From MWDT01 sp035506315 (GTDB lineage: Bacteria; Verrucomicrobiota; Verrucomicrobiia; Opitutales; Opitutaceae), in contig DATJPQ010000159.1 in assembly GCA_035506315.1 (NCBI GenBank), positions 1-5,402 on the forward strand: a stretch of DNA of 5,402 nt, read 5' to 3'. Numbering within the stretch: position 1 is the first letter of the stretch; the number at the start of each line of letters is the position of its first letter. The notes beneath the pieces were generated by a model that saw nothing but the letters and a program-made list of their open reading frames with translations, had not been told where the DNA came from and ran no database searches. The position numbers and the translations under genes are program-made. Shown here one piece after another: positions 4,917-5,402 of this stretch.

Positions 4917-5402
4917 TTACGCCTTCACGTCCTGGCCGTTGGCGTTCACCGGTCGCGGCGGGAAGGGGCGGCGGCGCGGGCTGCCCTTCGCCACCTCGTT
5001 GGCCAGGGCCACAAGCTCGTCGATCAACACGGTCGGGTCCTCCTCGTAGCGCAATTCGAGAAAACGCGTCCGCACATGCTCGAAGATGGCGGGATCCGCC
5101 ATCCATCCGTCGATGATGCGCGCAAAATCCGCCGCATCCTCGATCTTGTCCGAGCCGGCGCCATTGCGAAAAAATTTCCACGTGAGCTGCTCCTGCGGCA
5201 TGATCCCGCCGAACGCGTTGAAGAGAATCGGGCACTTGAAGTGCAGGGCCTTCGCGCAGGTGGTCGTGCCGCCCCGGGTCACGATCACGTCGCTCGCCTG
5301 CATCAGCAGGTGCACGATCTCGGAAAAGCCGTCGAGGTAGCAATTGAACTCCGGGTGGTTGGCGCGCCAGTGGACGAGTTCGTTGTAGGTGTCCCGGTTG
5401 CG
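4917..5402 (-). CDS. Glycosyltransferase, GT28/MurG-MGDG synthase-like, C-terminal part
   Basis: The reading frame enters from the right edge and ends at TAA 4919-4917, so only the last 161 residues are visible; the N-terminal acceptor half and the start lie outside. The fragment looks like the C-terminal, nucleotide-sugar-binding half of a GT-B glycosyltransferase of the MurG/monogalactosyldiacylglycerol-synthase type. A short lead containing GFSEIVHLLMQASDVIVTRGG (visible residues 25-45, in two parts: GFSEIVHLLMQ and ASDVIVTRGG) matches the strand and loop before the donor site. GTTTCAKAL (45-53) and PILFNAFGGIMPQEQ (58-72) follow where the family has GxGTxxEAL and a loop ending GQE. The end is a helical region and a basic, Pro-rich tail (141-150). 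Lys51 occupies the place of the usual donor-site Glu. The acceptor may be a lipid or cell-wall precursor, but this part cannot tell. The gene converges on the kinase. Confidence 0.75.
   Translation of the reverse strand, partial: RNRDTYNELVHWRANHPEFNCYLDGFSEIVHLLMQASDVIVTRGGTTTCAKALHFKCPILFNAFGGIMPQEQLTWKFFRNGAGSDKIEDAADFARIIDGWMADPAIFEHVRTRFLELRYEEDPTVLIDELVALANEVAKGSPRRRPFPPRPVNANGQDVKA

Overview
The window is high-GC bacterial DNA. It holds one tRNA gene, two complete protein genes, one protein gene cut by the right edge, and two repeat-rich non-coding stretches. No gene here fixes the taxon. The GC-rich codon use, the large hybrid sensor kinase and the intergenic phrases of the type 'accacgaaatacacgaa', 'ccgcagaggacacagag' and 'acttggtacttgg' together suggest a Verrucomicrobiota member, perhaps Opitutaceae-like. 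That placement is inference from remembered genome texture, not from a search.

Layout. Positions 1-307 have no convincing gene and contain two 40-bp near-identical direct repeats that fold as imperfect palindromes, plus a separate perfect hairpin. A minus-strand tRNA-His(GTG) follows at 308-385, with encoded G-1, C73 and CCA and a likely promoter at 407-435. Divergent from it is an elyC-like gene (504-1292), encoding a membrane-anchored DUF218/YdcF-family envelope factor. Positions 1293-2019 (727 bp) form a gene-free interval made of a string of different short-period tandem repeats (7, 9 and 10 nt units). A large hybrid histidine kinase follows (2020-4851): signal peptide, periplasmic solute-binding-like sensor, one membrane segment, two PAS-like domains, HisKA, HATPase_c and a C-terminal receiver. 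A 65-bp gap with a hairpin separates it from a convergent minus-strand glycosyltransferase gene (4917-5402), of which only the C-terminal 161 residues are present.

How the parts relate. The genes alternate in strand (tRNA minus, elyC plus, kinase plus, glycosyltransferase minus), and the long repeat interval separates elyC from the kinase, so there is no operon. ElyC and the glycosyltransferase may both touch envelope polymers or lipids, but nothing shows that they work together. The kinase looks like a self-contained sensor whose receiver would pass phosphate to a partner outside the window.

I found no clear new multi-gene system. The points most worth a second look are the mosaic of short-period repeats at 1315-1829, the loss of the usual amino-acid-binding residues in the kinase sensor domain, and a Glu-to-Lys change in the donor-site motif of the glycosyltransferase.
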